Assembly: GCA_022729995.1 (NCBI GenBank)
Contig: DZBS01000015.1
Coordinates: 1-40,820 of the forward strand
Direction: 5' to 3'
Length of the DNA: 40,820 nt
Source of the DNA: Draconibacterium orientale
GTDB lineage: Bacteria; Bacteroidota; Bacteroidia; Bacteroidales; JAADGE01
Positions 9,228-18,293 of the stretch are shown here, piece after piece (within the stretch, counting starts at the first letter, position 1; each line of letters opens with the position of its first letter). Below the pieces are notes generated by a model, which was not told the DNA's origin, searched no databases, and saw nothing but the letters and a program-made list of their open reading frames with translations. The position numbers were made by a program, and so were the translations under genes.

Positions 9228-12200
9228 ATGAGTGAAGAGATATTAAAAGCCCTCATGCAACTTTTTGCAATCATTGCAAAACAAGATGCAGGAGTTGAAA
9301 CAAAAGAAGTTACTTATGTAGAAACTTTCTTGACCTCACAACTTAGTGAAGATCAAGTTAAAGAATACATGTCTCTTTTTCTTAAAAAAGCTGAACTCGA
9401 AGAAAAAAAAATAGGGAAAAGCACTCTCACCAAAGTTGGCGATTCTGTTAGAGTTCTTGGCATCTGCAGAAAAATCAACAAAACACTTAATCAAAAACAA
9501 AAAGTTGTAGTTTTAGTAAGACTTTTTGAACTTATAAACTCAGAAAAAAAATTCTCGGAACAAAGATTGGCAATTATTAACACAGTTGCCGATGTTTTTA
9601 ATATTGATAAAAAAGAATTCCTCGAAATAGAAAAATTCGTTATTAAAGAAGATTTTAAAGAATTAGACTCCGAATCAATTTTAATAATTAACGACAAAGA
9701 TTTTAATTTTGAACATTCCAAAAAAATAGAAACAGAATCACTACACGGAAGTGTGATAATTCTTCAAATAAAAAGCGCCGAATTATATTTTCTTAAATAC
9801 ACAGGAAAACAAGATGTTTTTCTGAATGCCACAAGTGTTTACAACAACAGAATTTACCTTTTTGCACCCGGAAGCACAATAAAACTCCCGAAAGGAAAAC
9901 CGGTATATTATTCCGATATTGTTGCTCATTTCATGTCAAATCTTGAAATCTCCAAACTTTCATTTAACGTAAACGATATCGGATACGTTTTTAAAACAGG
10001 AGATACAGGACTTAGAAACATAAGTTTTTCTGTTGAACACGGAAAACTCGTAGGAATTATGGGAGCCAGCGGTTCAGGAAAAACTACTCTTGTGAACACA
10101 TTAGCCGGAATTGTAGCACCCACAACCGGCGAAATTCTTATTAACAATATAAATCTTCACACAGAAAAAGAAAAACTCGAAGGAATTATTGGTTACATTC
10201 CTCAAGACGACTTACTTATAGAAGAACTTACAGTTTTTCAAAACCTTTATTATAACGCAAAACTTTGTTTTAAAGATAAAAATGAAGAAGAAATAAGTTC
10301 ATTGGTAAATAAAACACTAAAAGATTTGGGACTTTTTGAAAAGAAAGACCTAAAAGTGGGAAATTCAATGAACAAAACTATTAGCGGCGGACAAAGAAAA
10401 AGACTTAATATTGCTCTGGAATTAATCAGAGAACCTGCAATACTTTTTGTTGACGAACCAACATCCGGACTGTCATCAAGAGACTCCGAAAATGTTATGG
10501 ATTTACTCAGCGAGTTAACCCAAAAAGGAAAACTCATATTTGTTGTAATACATCAACCTTCGTCAGAAATATACAAAATGTTCGACAGAATGTTAATTTT
10601 GGATCAAGGCGGATACATGATTTATTTTGGAAATCCTGTTGAAGCAATCGTATTTTTCAAACGAATAGATAATCAAATTAACAGCGATATCGGAGAATGC
10701 GGAACTTGCGGAAATGTTACCCCCGAATTAATGTTCAACATAATTGAATCCCAGGTAGTTGATGAATTTGGTAATTATACCGATTTAAGAAAAATTTCGC
10801 CTCCGCAATGGGAAAATCATTTTAAAACAAAAGTTGAACAAGAAATAATCGAACCCGTTAAAGAAGAACCGGAGTCGACATTAAAAATTCCAAATAAATT
10901 CAAACAATTTAGAATATTTTTGACCAGAGACGTTCTATCAAAAATTAGCAATACACAATATATTGTACTAAATTTATTGGAAGCTCCTTTACTTGGTTTT
11001 ATTCTTGCATATCTTATAAGATATATTGCCGACCCGAATTCAAAAAAATACGTTTTCTACGACAATGAAAATATTCCTCCATATATTTTTATGAGTATTG
11101 TAGTTGCTCTTTTCTTGGGACTTACAGTGAGTGCCGAAGAAATTTTTAGAGACAGAAAAATTCTTGTAAGAGAAAAATTCTTAAACTTAAGCAGAGCATC
11201 ATATTTACTTTCAAAAATTCTTATTCTCACAGCAATATCAGCCATTCAAGCACTCTTATTTGTTGCAATCGGAAACAGTATTTTAGGAATCAGCGGAATG
11301 TATTTCCAATATTGGATAGTATTATTTTCGGTATTTGTTTTTGCAAATTTAATGGGATTAAACATTTCATCGGCATTCAATTCCGCAGTTACAATTTACA
11401 TATTAATACCGCTTTTGATGATTCCTCAAATGTCATTGGGCGGAGCAATGTTTAGTTTCAGCAAACTGAACAGAACAATTGGAAGTGTTGATAAAGTTCC
11501 GGTAATTGCAGATATAATGTCGTCGCGATGGGCTTATGAAGCATTAATGGTTGAACAATTCAAAAATAATGAATTCGAAAACCAATATTTTGAATACGAC
11601 CAAATAAAAAGTAATGCAAACTTCAATCAAGATAAACTTATTCCAAAATTAATAGAAAGTGTTGACGCTCTTGAAATATTGGAAGAAGAACTTATTGATA
11701 ATAAAGCAAAGAAAGATTCAATAAACATCGAAAAAACAAAAGAATTATCTCTTTTAAAATATCAAATAGAAATTCAAAATATAAAAGTTCTTGAAACAAT
11801 TGAAACACTTAAAGATTACAAATCCGGCAAAAGCGGTAAAAAAATAGATTTAAACCCTTCATATAACGGATTTTTCTTTTTAGAAGAAAGGGCACAAACA
11901 ATAAAAGATTCACTAATTGTTCCCGATGTTTTAATTAGCAGCCTCAATATAAAAGACTACAAAGCAGAAAATCAAGGTATAAAAGTTTATGAATATCTTC
12001 AAGCATGGAAAAGATTTTATGTTGCAATTTATTCAGATATTAACATAATAAAAGAAGCTCTAAGAGACTATCAAAACTCAAAATCTAAGGGTTATTACAA
12101 CAGATTTAGAGATAAATATCATAACGAACATCTCGATGATATTGTTAGAAATGTGTATGAAAAAAATAAAATTCTTAGATTTAACGATAAACTCGTTCGA

Positions 12201-12509
12201 CAAGAAGAACCAATTTTCTTGGAACCCGACAATTCAAGTTATATAGGAATTAGAGCACATTTTTATTCGCCGCGAAAATATTTTTTCGGTAAATATTACG
12301 ATACTTTCTCATTTAACATAATAGCAATTTGGATAATGACGTTATTATTATATGTTCCGCTTTATTATGAACATTTAAGAAAAATAATAAATTTCTTTGG
12401 AGATATTAAAATTCCGAAATATTTTAAATCGAAAAAAGATGTAACTATACAAATCCAAAAGCTTATTGAAACAGACGAATCAGATGAAATTGACAAAAAT
12501 GAAAAGTAG
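9228..12509 (+). CDS. ABCG-type transporter fusion with TerB-like N-terminal region
   Basis: 1093 residues in one chain. Residues ~1-140 are helical and resemble a TerB-like tellurite-resistance domain (tentative); ~150-235 form a beta-rich linker. The ABC ATPase carries Walker A G279-ASGSGK285-T, the P-Q-D-D Q-loop, the signature I-S386-G-G-Q-R, Walker B I-L-F-V-D409-E410-P and the switch H442. The order NBD then membrane domain, and the motifs, are ABCG-like. Five helices lie at ~578-745 and a sixth at ~1029-1050. Between TM5 and TM6 there is a ~280-residue hydrophilic, coiled-coil-rich insert where ABCG proteins have a shorter external loop. It follows siaC closely, so it may be an output of the partner switch (inference). 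The substrate is unknown. Confidence 0.9.
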   Translation: MSEEILKALMQLFAIIAKQDAGVETKEVTYVETFLTSQLSEDQVKEYMSLFLKKAELEEKKIGKSTLTKVGDSVRVLGICRKINKTLNQKQKVVVLVRLFELINSEKKFSEQRLAIINTVADVFNIDKKEFLEIEKFVIKEDFKELDSESILIINDKDFNFEHSKKIETESLHGSVIILQIKSAELYFLKYTGKQDVFLNATSVYNNRIYLFAPGSTIKLPKGKPVYYSDIVAHFMSNLEISKLSFNVNDIGYVFKTGDTGLRNISFSVEHGKLVGIMGASGSGKTTLVNTLAGIVAPTTGEILINNINLHTEKEKLEGIIGYIPQDDLLIEELTVFQNLYYNAKLCFKDKNEEEISSLVNKTLKDLGLFEKKDLKVGNSMNKTISGGQRKRLNIALELIREPAILFVDEPTSGLSSRDSENVMDLLSELTQKGKLIFVVIHQPSSEIYKMFDRMLILDQGGYMIYFGNPVEAIVFFKRIDNQINSDIGECGTCGNVTPELMFNIIESQVVDEFGNYTDLRKISPPQWENHFKTKVEQEIIEPVKEEPESTLKIPNKFKQFRIFLTRDVLSKISNTQYIVLNLLEAPLLGFILAYLIRYIADPNSKKYVFYDNENIPPYIFMSIVVALFLGLTVSAEEIFRDRKILVREKFLNLSRASYLLSKILILTAISAIQALLFVAIGNSILGISGMYFQYWIVLFSVFVFANLMGLNISSAFNSAVTIYILIPLLMIPQMSLGGAMFSFSKLNRTIGSVDKVPVIADIMSSRWAYEALMVEQFKNNEFENQYFEYDQIKSNANFNQDKLIPKLIESVDALEILEEELIDNKAKKDSINIEKTKELSLLKYQIEIQNIKVLETIETLKDYKSGKSGKKIDLNPSYNGFFFLEERAQTIKDSLIVPDVLISSLNIKDYKAENQGIKVYEYLQAWKRFYVAIYSDINIIKEALRDYQNSKSKGYYNRFRDKYHNEHLDDIVRNVYEKNKILRFNDKLVRQEEPIFLEPDNSSYIGIRAHFYSPRKYFFGKYYDTFSFNIIAIWIMTLLLYVPLYYEHLRKIINFFGDIKIPKYFKSKKDVTIQIQKLIETDESDEIDKNEK

Positions 12510-12534
12510 AATTTTTTCGTATTTTATTTTTTAA

Positions 12535-12542
12535 TATCTTTG
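12535..12542 (+). promoter_or_regulatory. Bacteroidota-type -7 element (TATCTTTG)
   Basis: TATCTTTG fits TAnnTTTG, 38 bp before the lipoprotein start at 12580. The -33 region is only a T-run around 12512-12518, so strength is uncertain. It may give the lipoprotein pair a separate transcript in addition to readthrough from the operon. Confidence 0.45.
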
Positions 12543-12579
12543 AAAAATATTTTTTTAAACTCAAAGTATCATTCAAATT

Positions 12580-13476
12580 ATGAACTTAAGACTTATATAT
12601 ATTTTAATACTCGCTTTAGCAATAATTACATCTTGCAAACCGGACGAAGGAAAAATTGACGGTCCGGACACAACAACTACACAGCCTAAAGACAATATTG
12701 ACGTTACGGCAATTAACAGAATTATTGAAAGTTTTTCATCACCAATTGAAATGGCGGCTTCTATAAAAGACATGAACGCTCCATATTCAAAGAAAAACTT
12801 AGTTAATTCCGATTCTGTTTCAAACTTCGATTCAAACTTTAAAAAAGCTTTAGGATTAGGAATGCTTAGTGCCGATTTAGGTTATTTAAATGTTTACAAC
12901 AGAACAAATGAAATAGTTGAATATCTCACAGTTATCAAAAGATTATCCGACGATTTAGACATTGACCAATATTTTGATTTTCAAACACTTAAAAGACTCG
13001 CAACTAATAACGACAACTTAGATTCTTTGATGTTTTTATCCGTAAACAGCTATCATAATATGGATAAACACCTTAGAGAAACCAGAAGAAGCGATATGAG
13101 TGCTTTAATGGTAACAGGTGTTTGGTTGGAAGGACTTTATTTAGCTTGCAAAATTAATGCACTTGCACCTTCCGAAGAACTTAAAAACAGAATCGGACAA
13201 CAAAGAGCAATTCTTAGCGATTTGGTTTTAGTTTTAAAATTTTTCGAAAAAAGCCCGCACTTCAAACAACTTATTAAAGAATTTGAAATACTTCAAGAAT
13301 ATTATGAAGGTGTAACTATAACTGTTGAAATTGGAGAATCAAAAGGATATTACGACGAAGACAGCGTTTGGATTGTAGACGCTGGCGAAAAAACAATTGT
13401 AAACATCACTGACGAACAATTACAAGACATTTCAAATCAAATAATTAAAATTCGTAACAAATTAATTTCATTATAA
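12580..13476 (+). CDS. Helical lipoprotein of unknown function
   Basis: 298 residues with a clear lipoprotein signal: an N-terminal hydrophobic stretch, then lipobox I-T-S-C19. After a Thr/Asp-rich linker the mature part is almost all helical, ending in a short beta stretch near 245-275. It is not recognised as a known enzyme. It follows the ABC transporter gene by 70 bp on the same strand and is 1 nt from the next gene, suggesting an envelope partner of the transporter or sensor. Lack of a retention-type acidic motif (K-P-D-E follows the Cys) leaves the final membrane undecided. Confidence 0.85.
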   Translation: MNLRLIYILILALAIITSCKPDEGKIDGPDTTTTQPKDNIDVTAINRIIESFSSPIEMAASIKDMNAPYSKKNLVNSDSVSNFDSNFKKALGLGMLSADLGYLNVYNRTNEIVEYLTVIKRLSDDLDIDQYFDFQTLKRLATNNDNLDSLMFLSVNSYHNMDKHLRETRRSDMSALMVTGVWLEGLYLACKINALAPSEELKNRIGQQRAILSDLVLVLKFFEKSPHFKQLIKEFEILQEYYEGVTITVEIGESKGYYDEDSVWIVDAGEKTIVNITDEQLQDISNQIIKIRNKLISL

Positions 13477-13477
13477 T

Positions 13478-13936
13478 ATGAAGAAGTTAGCCATAATAAT
13501 TGTATTAACAAGTTTATTTACTCTTGCATTTGAATATTCTGCACAAGCACAATGCAAGCAACAATTTGTATACACATGCGCTCGTAAAGGCGGAAATGCC
13601 ATTTACTTAAAAGACTTTAACACTAAGTTAAAAAATGACACAAAAACTGCCGACAACGGAACAAGATGGACAACTGTTCTTAATGAAGGAATCAGATACA
13701 GATTTATTCTTTGCATACCCGAAGCAGAAGATAACGATATTATCATGACTTTGTATGACAGCCAACATCCGGAAAAAACAAAACCGTGGAACTCTACCGA
13801 AGGCGGTAAAGAAATGTTCGACTTTATTTGTCGACGTTCCGGAATGTATTACATTTCAATAAGATATACCGACGATTCTAAAAAGCGGAAAACTTGTGCT
13901 GTAGGAATACAAGCATTTGTAGGAAAAAACCAATAA
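13478..13936 (+). CDS. Small exported beta-rich protein
   Basis: 152 residues with a Sec signal peptide (positive MKK start, hydrophobic core, cleavage probably after A-Q-A near residue 24). The mature part has four cysteines and alternating strands and reads like a small beta-sandwich; no catalytic motif is visible. It starts 1 nt after the lipoprotein stop, so the two are translationally linked. It is the last gene before a strong bidirectional terminator. Family not recognised. It probably works in the periplasm or at the cell surface with the preceding lipoprotein. Confidence 0.82.
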   Translation: MKKLAIIIVLTSLFTLAFEYSAQAQCKQQFVYTCARKGGNAIYLKDFNTKLKNDTKTADNGTRWTTVLNEGIRYRFILCIPEAEDNDIIMTLYDSQHPEKTKPWNSTEGGKEMFDFICRRSGMYYISIRYTDDSKKRKTCAVGIQAFVGKNQ

Positions 13937-13967
13937 AAAAAAGGTAAGTTTAACTTACCTTTTTTTA
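13934..13967. terminator. Bidirectional intrinsic terminator
   Basis: AGGTAAGTT-T-AACTTACCT (13942-13960) is a perfect 9-bp inverted repeat with an A-run on its left and a T-run on its right, so it works in both directions. It separates the convergent genes ending at 13936 (+) and 13965 (-). The run of T partly overlaps the moaC stop region. Confidence 0.9.
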
Positions 13968-14411
13968 TATTTTCAACTTCTCTGTCAAGAAAATATTATC
14001 AATAAGCATTTTCTTATCTACAGCTTTACACATATCATAAATTGTTAATAAAGCTACACTTACACCGGTTAACGCTTCCATTTCAACACCGGTTTGTCCA
14101 ATACATTTTACTTCACAGGTAACAAAAACGCCCGAATCGTCAACAATTGCTTTTACCGAAACTTTTGTAATAATTAACGAATGACACAAAGGAATTAAAT
14201 CCGAAGTTCTTTTAGCAGCCTGAATTCCGGCAATTTCTGCCACAGTTAGAACATCGCCTTTTTTCATTTCGTTATCGGCAATTAATTTTAAAGTTTCTTT
14301 ATTTAAATTGATATGTCCTTGCGCTTTTGCAATTCTAATTTGATCAGGTTTATCCGAAACATCAACCATTGATGCTTTTCCGTTTTTGTCGATATGTGAA
14401 AATTCTTTCAT
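13965..14411 (-). CDS. moaC: Cyclic pyranopterin monophosphate synthase MoaC
   Basis: 148 residues, typical for MoaC, the second enzyme of molybdenum cofactor synthesis, which converts the MoaA product (3',8-cH2GTP) to cyclic pyranopterin monophosphate. Visible signatures include the M-V-D-V-S start, I-P-L-C-H-S-L, G-V-E-M-E-A-L-T-G-V, and I-Y-D-M-C-K-A-V-D-K-K with the catalytic Asp/Lys pair. It starts 4 nt after the malQ stop, as last gene of a three-gene operon with metabolically unrelated partners. No other Moco gene lies in the window. Confidence 0.96.
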   Translation of the reverse strand: MKEFSHIDKNGKASMVDVSDKPDQIRIAKAQGHINLNKETLKLIADNEMKKGDVLTVAEIAGIQAAKRTSDLIPLCHSLIITKVSVKAIVDDSGVFVTCEVKCIGQTGVEMEALTGVSVALLTIYDMCKAVDKKMLIDNIFLTEKLKI

Positions 14412-14415
14412 TGTT

Positions 14416-15894
14416 TTATTCAGATTTTACTCTGCCGTATATTTCAGTGATATTAATTAAAAAATTTATTTTTCCTTCGGATATTATTCCGGGTTTTAGT
14501 CGCCACGACCAATTATTTCCGTTTGTTCCGGGAATATTCATTCTTGTTTCTGAACCAAAATTCAATAAATCTTGAATTGGAATAATAACTGTTTTTGCAA
14601 CCGACGACCACAAAAGCCTAATTAAAGATTCTGATACATTTTTTGAGTTCTTAAAAATAAAACTTTTTACATATTTCTTTTCTTTTTTGTTTAGTTTGTC
14701 AAACCAACCTCGTATTGTGTCATTATCGTGAGTTCCGCTGTAAGCAACATAATTGTAAGAATAATTATGAGGTAAAAAACCATTTTTTGCACCTGATTCA
14801 AATGCAAATTGCAAAATTTTCATTCCGGGAAATTTATATTTTTTTCTAAGTTTTACGACATCTTCGGTAATAAAACCCAAATCCTCGGCAATAATTTTAG
14901 CATCGGGAAATATACCGTGAATTTTCTCAAAAAACTTTTCGTAAGGAACTTTTTTCCATTCACCTGTTTTAGCATCTTCAGATTCATTTTTCACAGCCCA
15001 ATACTCTACAAGTCCTCTAAAATGGTCGAGACGCAAAATATCAAAAAGCTTCAAATTATGTTCCAGCCTTTTATTCCACCAATTAAAATCATTCTTTTCA
15101 AGATAATTCCAATTATAAACAGGATTTCCCCAAAGTTGACCTGTTAAACTAAAATAATCAGGAGGAACACCTGCAATTTCAACAGGTTTCAAATTTTCAT
15201 CAACATAAAAATTTTCTTTTTTCGACCACAAATCGGCACTGTCGCCGGCAACATACAAGGGTAAATCGCCGAAAATTTCGATAGATTTTGAATTTGCATA
15301 TTCCTTAAGTTCTTTCCATTGTGTGAAGAAGAAATATTGAATTACCTTGTTTATCAAAATTTCTTTATTAAATTTTTCTTCAAGATTTTTAATTGTTTCG
15401 TTTTCTCGGATTACAATATTTCTGTCGAATTCAGAAAAAGATTTACATCTGTAAAATTGTTTTATAGAAATAAATAAAGCATAATCGTGTAACCAATAAT
15501 TATTTTCATGTTCAAAATTCATGAAATCTTTAGTAATTTCTGTATTAATAAATTCTTTTGCCAATTTTATTAAGGCAGACATTTTATAGTTTTTAACATA
15601 TTCAAAATCAACTTTGTTTGAAGTAAATTTTAATTTTAAAGATTTAATATCAAAACCTAATTTTTCTAAGCTGATTAAAAAAGGATTTCCGGCAAAAGCT
15701 GAAAAAGATGAATATGGCGAATTGCCAAAACCGGTGTGTCCCAACGGTAAAATTTGCCAAACCGATTGTTTTGTTTTCGCTAAAAAATCAACAAATTCAT
15801 AAGCTTCATTTCCTAAAGTTCCTATTGCTTCTTTTCCGGGCAAAGAACTTATGTGAAGCAAAATACCGCTGTTCCTAAAATGTTTGTCGTCCAT
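14416..15894 (-). CDS. malQ: 4-alpha-glucanotransferase (GH77, amylomaltase)
   Basis: 492 residues, the compact bacterial type. It transfers alpha-1,4-glucan segments between maltodextrins in the cytoplasm. N-terminal G-I-L-L-H-I-S-S-L-P-G and the N-S-P-Y-S-S-F-S loop are typical. Catalytic residues: nucleophile D290 in I-L-R-L-D-H-F-R-G, acid/base E337 in I-I-A-E-D-L-G, and D390 in G-T-H-D-N-D-T. No signal peptide. It starts 5 nt after the preceding lyase-family gene. It probably works with the cytosolic alpha-amylase at 26999 in glycogen or maltodextrin turnover. Confidence 0.96.
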   Translation of the reverse strand: MDDKHFRNSGILLHISSLPGKEAIGTLGNEAYEFVDFLAKTKQSVWQILPLGHTGFGNSPYSSFSAFAGNPFLISLEKLGFDIKSLKLKFTSNKVDFEYVKNYKMSALIKLAKEFINTEITKDFMNFEHENNYWLHDYALFISIKQFYRCKSFSEFDRNIVIRENETIKNLEEKFNKEILINKVIQYFFFTQWKELKEYANSKSIEIFGDLPLYVAGDSADLWSKKENFYVDENLKPVEIAGVPPDYFSLTGQLWGNPVYNWNYLEKNDFNWWNKRLEHNLKLFDILRLDHFRGLVEYWAVKNESEDAKTGEWKKVPYEKFFEKIHGIFPDAKIIAEDLGFITEDVVKLRKKYKFPGMKILQFAFESGAKNGFLPHNYSYNYVAYSGTHDNDTIRGWFDKLNKKEKKYVKSFIFKNSKNVSESLIRLLWSSVAKTVIIPIQDLLNFGSETRMNIPGTNGNNWSWRLKPGIISEGKINFLINITEIYGRVKSE

Positions 15895-15899
15895 AAAAA

Positions 15900-16910
15900 T
15901 TATTTTCTTCCCGAAAGAGTTTTTGGAATTCTTCCGGATTTTATACTTTCGGATCTCAATCTTCTTCCCACAATTCTTTCAACCATTCGTCCAATATCAA
16001 GAGCTTTGTCTACATTAATTCCGGTTTCAATTCCCATTTCATCAAACATAACAAGCAAATCTTCGGAAGAAACTAATCCGGTAATATTTGGGTCGCGGTA
16101 ATAATATGAGCCGGTTCCGGAAACAGGAACTCCGCTGACAAAATTTGCGGGTTGTCCGCCAATTCCGCCCATTGTGGCTTCAAAGCGAGTCATTCCTACT
16201 TGCAAAGCAGCCAAAACATTTGCTAAACCCCAGCCTCTTGTGGTATGAAAATGAACAATATGTTTTTCGGTTTCCGGAATAGCATTTAAAAGCATCGAAT
16301 AATATTTATAAACTCTGTCGGGCGAAGCAGAACCGTCGTGATCGGCATGTTCAATATCGTCGGCGCCAATTGACAACCAGCGTTTTGTAAATTCAATTGC
16401 TTTATTCATATCTGTTGGTCCTTCAATTGGGCAACCCCAAATTGTGCTTACTGTTCCGTTAACTTTTATTCCGGCATCGTGAGCTTTTTGAATTGATTCT
16501 TCGGCTACTTTCCAATATTCTTCGAGTGAAAGTCCGGAGTTTTTTTGGTGATGCGATTCGCTTGTCGAAACCATCATTAAAATTCTGTCGGGTCCCCAGC
16601 CTTCATTTTTTGCTTGAATTGCTCTTTCAACAGCTTGTTCGCGAATTGTAACGGCAGTAATTTCAACTCCGCCAATTAAATCGCTCACAAGTTTGCTGTT
16701 TCTAATACCTTTCATTAAAATTTCGGCATCTTTAAACTGAGGCATTCCTTTAGGATTTCCAAAATTTGTAAGCTCAATTTTTTTGTATCCTGCCAAAATT
16801 AATTGCTCTGCAACCCAAATTTTAGCATCAGTAGGAATAAATATTTCTTCATGCTGAAATCCGTCTCTTACAGTAATATCGCCTATTTCAACCTTTTTGG
16901 GAAAATTCAT
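15900..16910 (-). CDS. HMG-CoA lyase-family TIM-barrel enzyme lacking catalytic Cys
   Basis: 336 residues of the DRE-TIM/HMG-CoA lyase-like family. The metal and substrate residues are kept: V-R15-D16-G (DxR-type start), and H220-F-H222 on the late strand. The loop that holds the catalytic Cys of HMG-CoA lyase (G-G-C-P) reads G-G-Q253-P. The spacing from the first His to this residue, 33, equals that in human HMG-CoA lyase (H233 to C266), so the substitution is real. Strand I-E-H-A-D-H-D-G-S is also unusual. The enzyme is therefore probably a divergent aldolase/lyase or carboxyltransferase with another substrate. First gene of the operon with malQ and moaC, preceded by a good promoter. Confidence 0.85.
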   Translation of the reverse strand: MNFPKKVEIGDITVRDGFQHEEIFIPTDAKIWVAEQLILAGYKKIELTNFGNPKGMPQFKDAEILMKGIRNSKLVSDLIGGVEITAVTIREQAVERAIQAKNEGWGPDRILMMVSTSESHHQKNSGLSLEEYWKVAEESIQKAHDAGIKVNGTVSTIWGCPIEGPTDMNKAIEFTKRWLSIGADDIEHADHDGSASPDRVYKYYSMLLNAIPETEKHIVHFHTTRGWGLANVLAALQVGMTRFEATMGGIGGQPANFVSGVPVSGTGSYYYRDPNITGLVSSEDLLVMFDEMGIETGINVDKALDIGRMVERIVGRRLRSESIKSGRIPKTLSGRK

Positions 16911-16967
16911 ATAGTATGGTTTTTAAGTTTAAAAAGAATAATAATTTTAAATCAAAATTGATTTCAA

Positions 16968-16999
16968 CAAAAATAAAATTTTAAATAGATTATAACAAA
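16968..16999 (-). promoter_or_regulatory. Promoter TTTG-N20-TATTTTTG for the lyase-malQ-moaC operon
   Basis: On the minus strand TTTG (16999-16996) is followed after 20 nt by TATTTTTG (16975-16968). Both elements and their spacing fit the Bacteroidota -33/-7 consensus. It lies 58 bp upstream of the ATG at 16910. Confidence 0.7.
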
Positions 17000-17073
17000 C
17001 TAAATTAAATATAAATCTATATTATTAAAAATCAATAATTTGAATTGATAATTATAAATATAAGAAAAAAAGC

Positions 17074-17081
17074 TATTTTTG
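17074..17081 (+). promoter_or_regulatory. Bacteroidota-type -7 element (TATTTTTG)
   Basis: TATTTTTG lies 26 bp before the ATG at 17107. No TTTG is found at the ideal upstream distance; TTGA at 17045 is the nearest. It is back to back with the minus-strand promoter at 16968-16999. Confidence 0.5.
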
Positions 17082-17106
17082 TTGGATTTAATAAATAAAT
17101 AAAAAT

Positions 17107-17301
17107 ATGGAAACCGAAAATATAAAAGCCCCAAAAGTTTGTATTAATAAATGTAAATACGATGAATTTGATTTGTGCTCGGGCTGTTACAGAACAAAAA
17201 AAGAAATTGTGGATTGGATTGATTACACTGAAAATCAAAAATTTGAAGTAATAGAAAAAATAAAAATAAGAAGACTTCCCGGAAAAAAATATACACTCTA
17301 A
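17107..17301 (+). CDS. DUF1289-family small cysteine protein
   Basis: 64 residues with four cysteines, C12-x3-C16 and C24-S-G-C27-Y-R-T, followed by an E-I-x-x-W helix. This is the DUF1289 pattern, likely a small metal-binding (zinc or Fe-S) protein. In many bacteria DUF1289 proteins are encoded beside respiratory or flavin enzymes, but no such partner is adjacent here. Its own -7 element lies just upstream and the 100-bp gap to the next gene suggests a monocistronic unit. Confidence 0.85.
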   Translation: METENIKAPKVCINKCKYDEFDLCSGCYRTKKEIVDWIDYTENQKFEVIEKIKIRRLPGKKYTL

Positions 17302-17401
17302 ATATTTTTTGTAAAATTAATCAATCACAAAAATATTTATTCATATAATTTTTTAATACATCCAAGCAAAATATTAAATTTATAAAAATTTTTCATAGAA
17401 A

Positions 17402-18292
17402 ATGTATAAAACCTTTATATTTCTGACTTTAATAATTCAACACGCAAAATTATTTGCTCAATTTGAATATAGAGGAAACGTGTTTTATTCTTATGAAGAA
17501 AATATTACCATTTATCTTGAAGCAAATTTTGAATCGAGAAAATCGGCAAACAAAGAAGATTATATATATTCACTATTAAGAGTTTACGAAGACAAAGACA
17601 ATAATAATGTTGAAATTTTAAATGCAGATTTGTCAGAAATAAATTCAGATAAAAGTTTTACATGCACAATTGCCGACAATTACCAAAAAAACACCCGAAA
17701 ATTTATTGTTATAAAACAAAAATATCAATTTTATGTTTTCGATATTAGAAAAAGAAAACTTGTAGGACCATTTAAACCTAAATTTTGGGGAGTAACAAAT
17801 GATGCAAACGCCGGAATAATTTCAAACATAAAAATTTCTGAAAACGGAAATTTGATTTACGGTTCCATTACCGAAAGCGGCGGTTTTCTTTATAATGTTT
17901 GCGATATTTCAAATCCTTACGAAATAATTTCTTCAAATCTACCATTTTTAACAACCGGAAGATTTTATGAAATAAAGAATTGCAACGACGATTTTTATTC
18001 GGGAATATATGTTCTTGAAGAATACGGCAATATGATTTTCAACGAAATAATCAGCAACAAAAAATTAAATCCTGTTGATAATTCAAAAATCAAGGAATTA
18101 TCAGAAGACGAAAAAGAAGATATAATTATGAATATCACCTTAAATCGAAGCAGATATATTATTTTGGAAGATATTTCAAGTGAAAAATTAAAGTATATTG
18201 TAATTGATATTTTCACGGGAAATATTGTAAATTTGCCGGAAAATGAAAGCTTTGCAGATAAAAAAAGTGTATATCAATATATAGACAAATAA
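17402..18292 (+). CDS. Exported protein of unknown function
   Basis: 296 residues with an N-terminal signal peptide (hydrophobic residues 3-12, cleavage probably after K-L-F-A near residue 19). The rest alternates strands and turns (G-N-L-I-Y-G-S, G-G-F-L-Y-N-V) and may be a beta-propeller-like or repeat-rich fold; that is tentative. No catalytic motif is seen. It ends 1 nt before the nitroreductase gene, so it heads the packed operon 17402-23784. Confidence 0.8.
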   Translation: MYKTFIFLTLIIQHAKLFAQFEYRGNVFYSYEENITIYLEANFESRKSANKEDYIYSLLRVYEDKDNNNVEILNADLSEINSDKSFTCTIADNYQKNTRKFIVIKQKYQFYVFDIRKRKLVGPFKPKFWGVTNDANAGIISNIKISENGNLIYGSITESGGFLYNVCDISNPYEIISSNLPFLTTGRFYEIKNCNDDFYSGIYVLEEYGNMIFNEIISNKKLNPVDNSKIKELSEDEKEDIIMNITLNRSRYIILEDISSEKLKYIVIDIFTGNIVNLPENESFADKKSVYQYIDK

Positions 18293-18293
18293 A

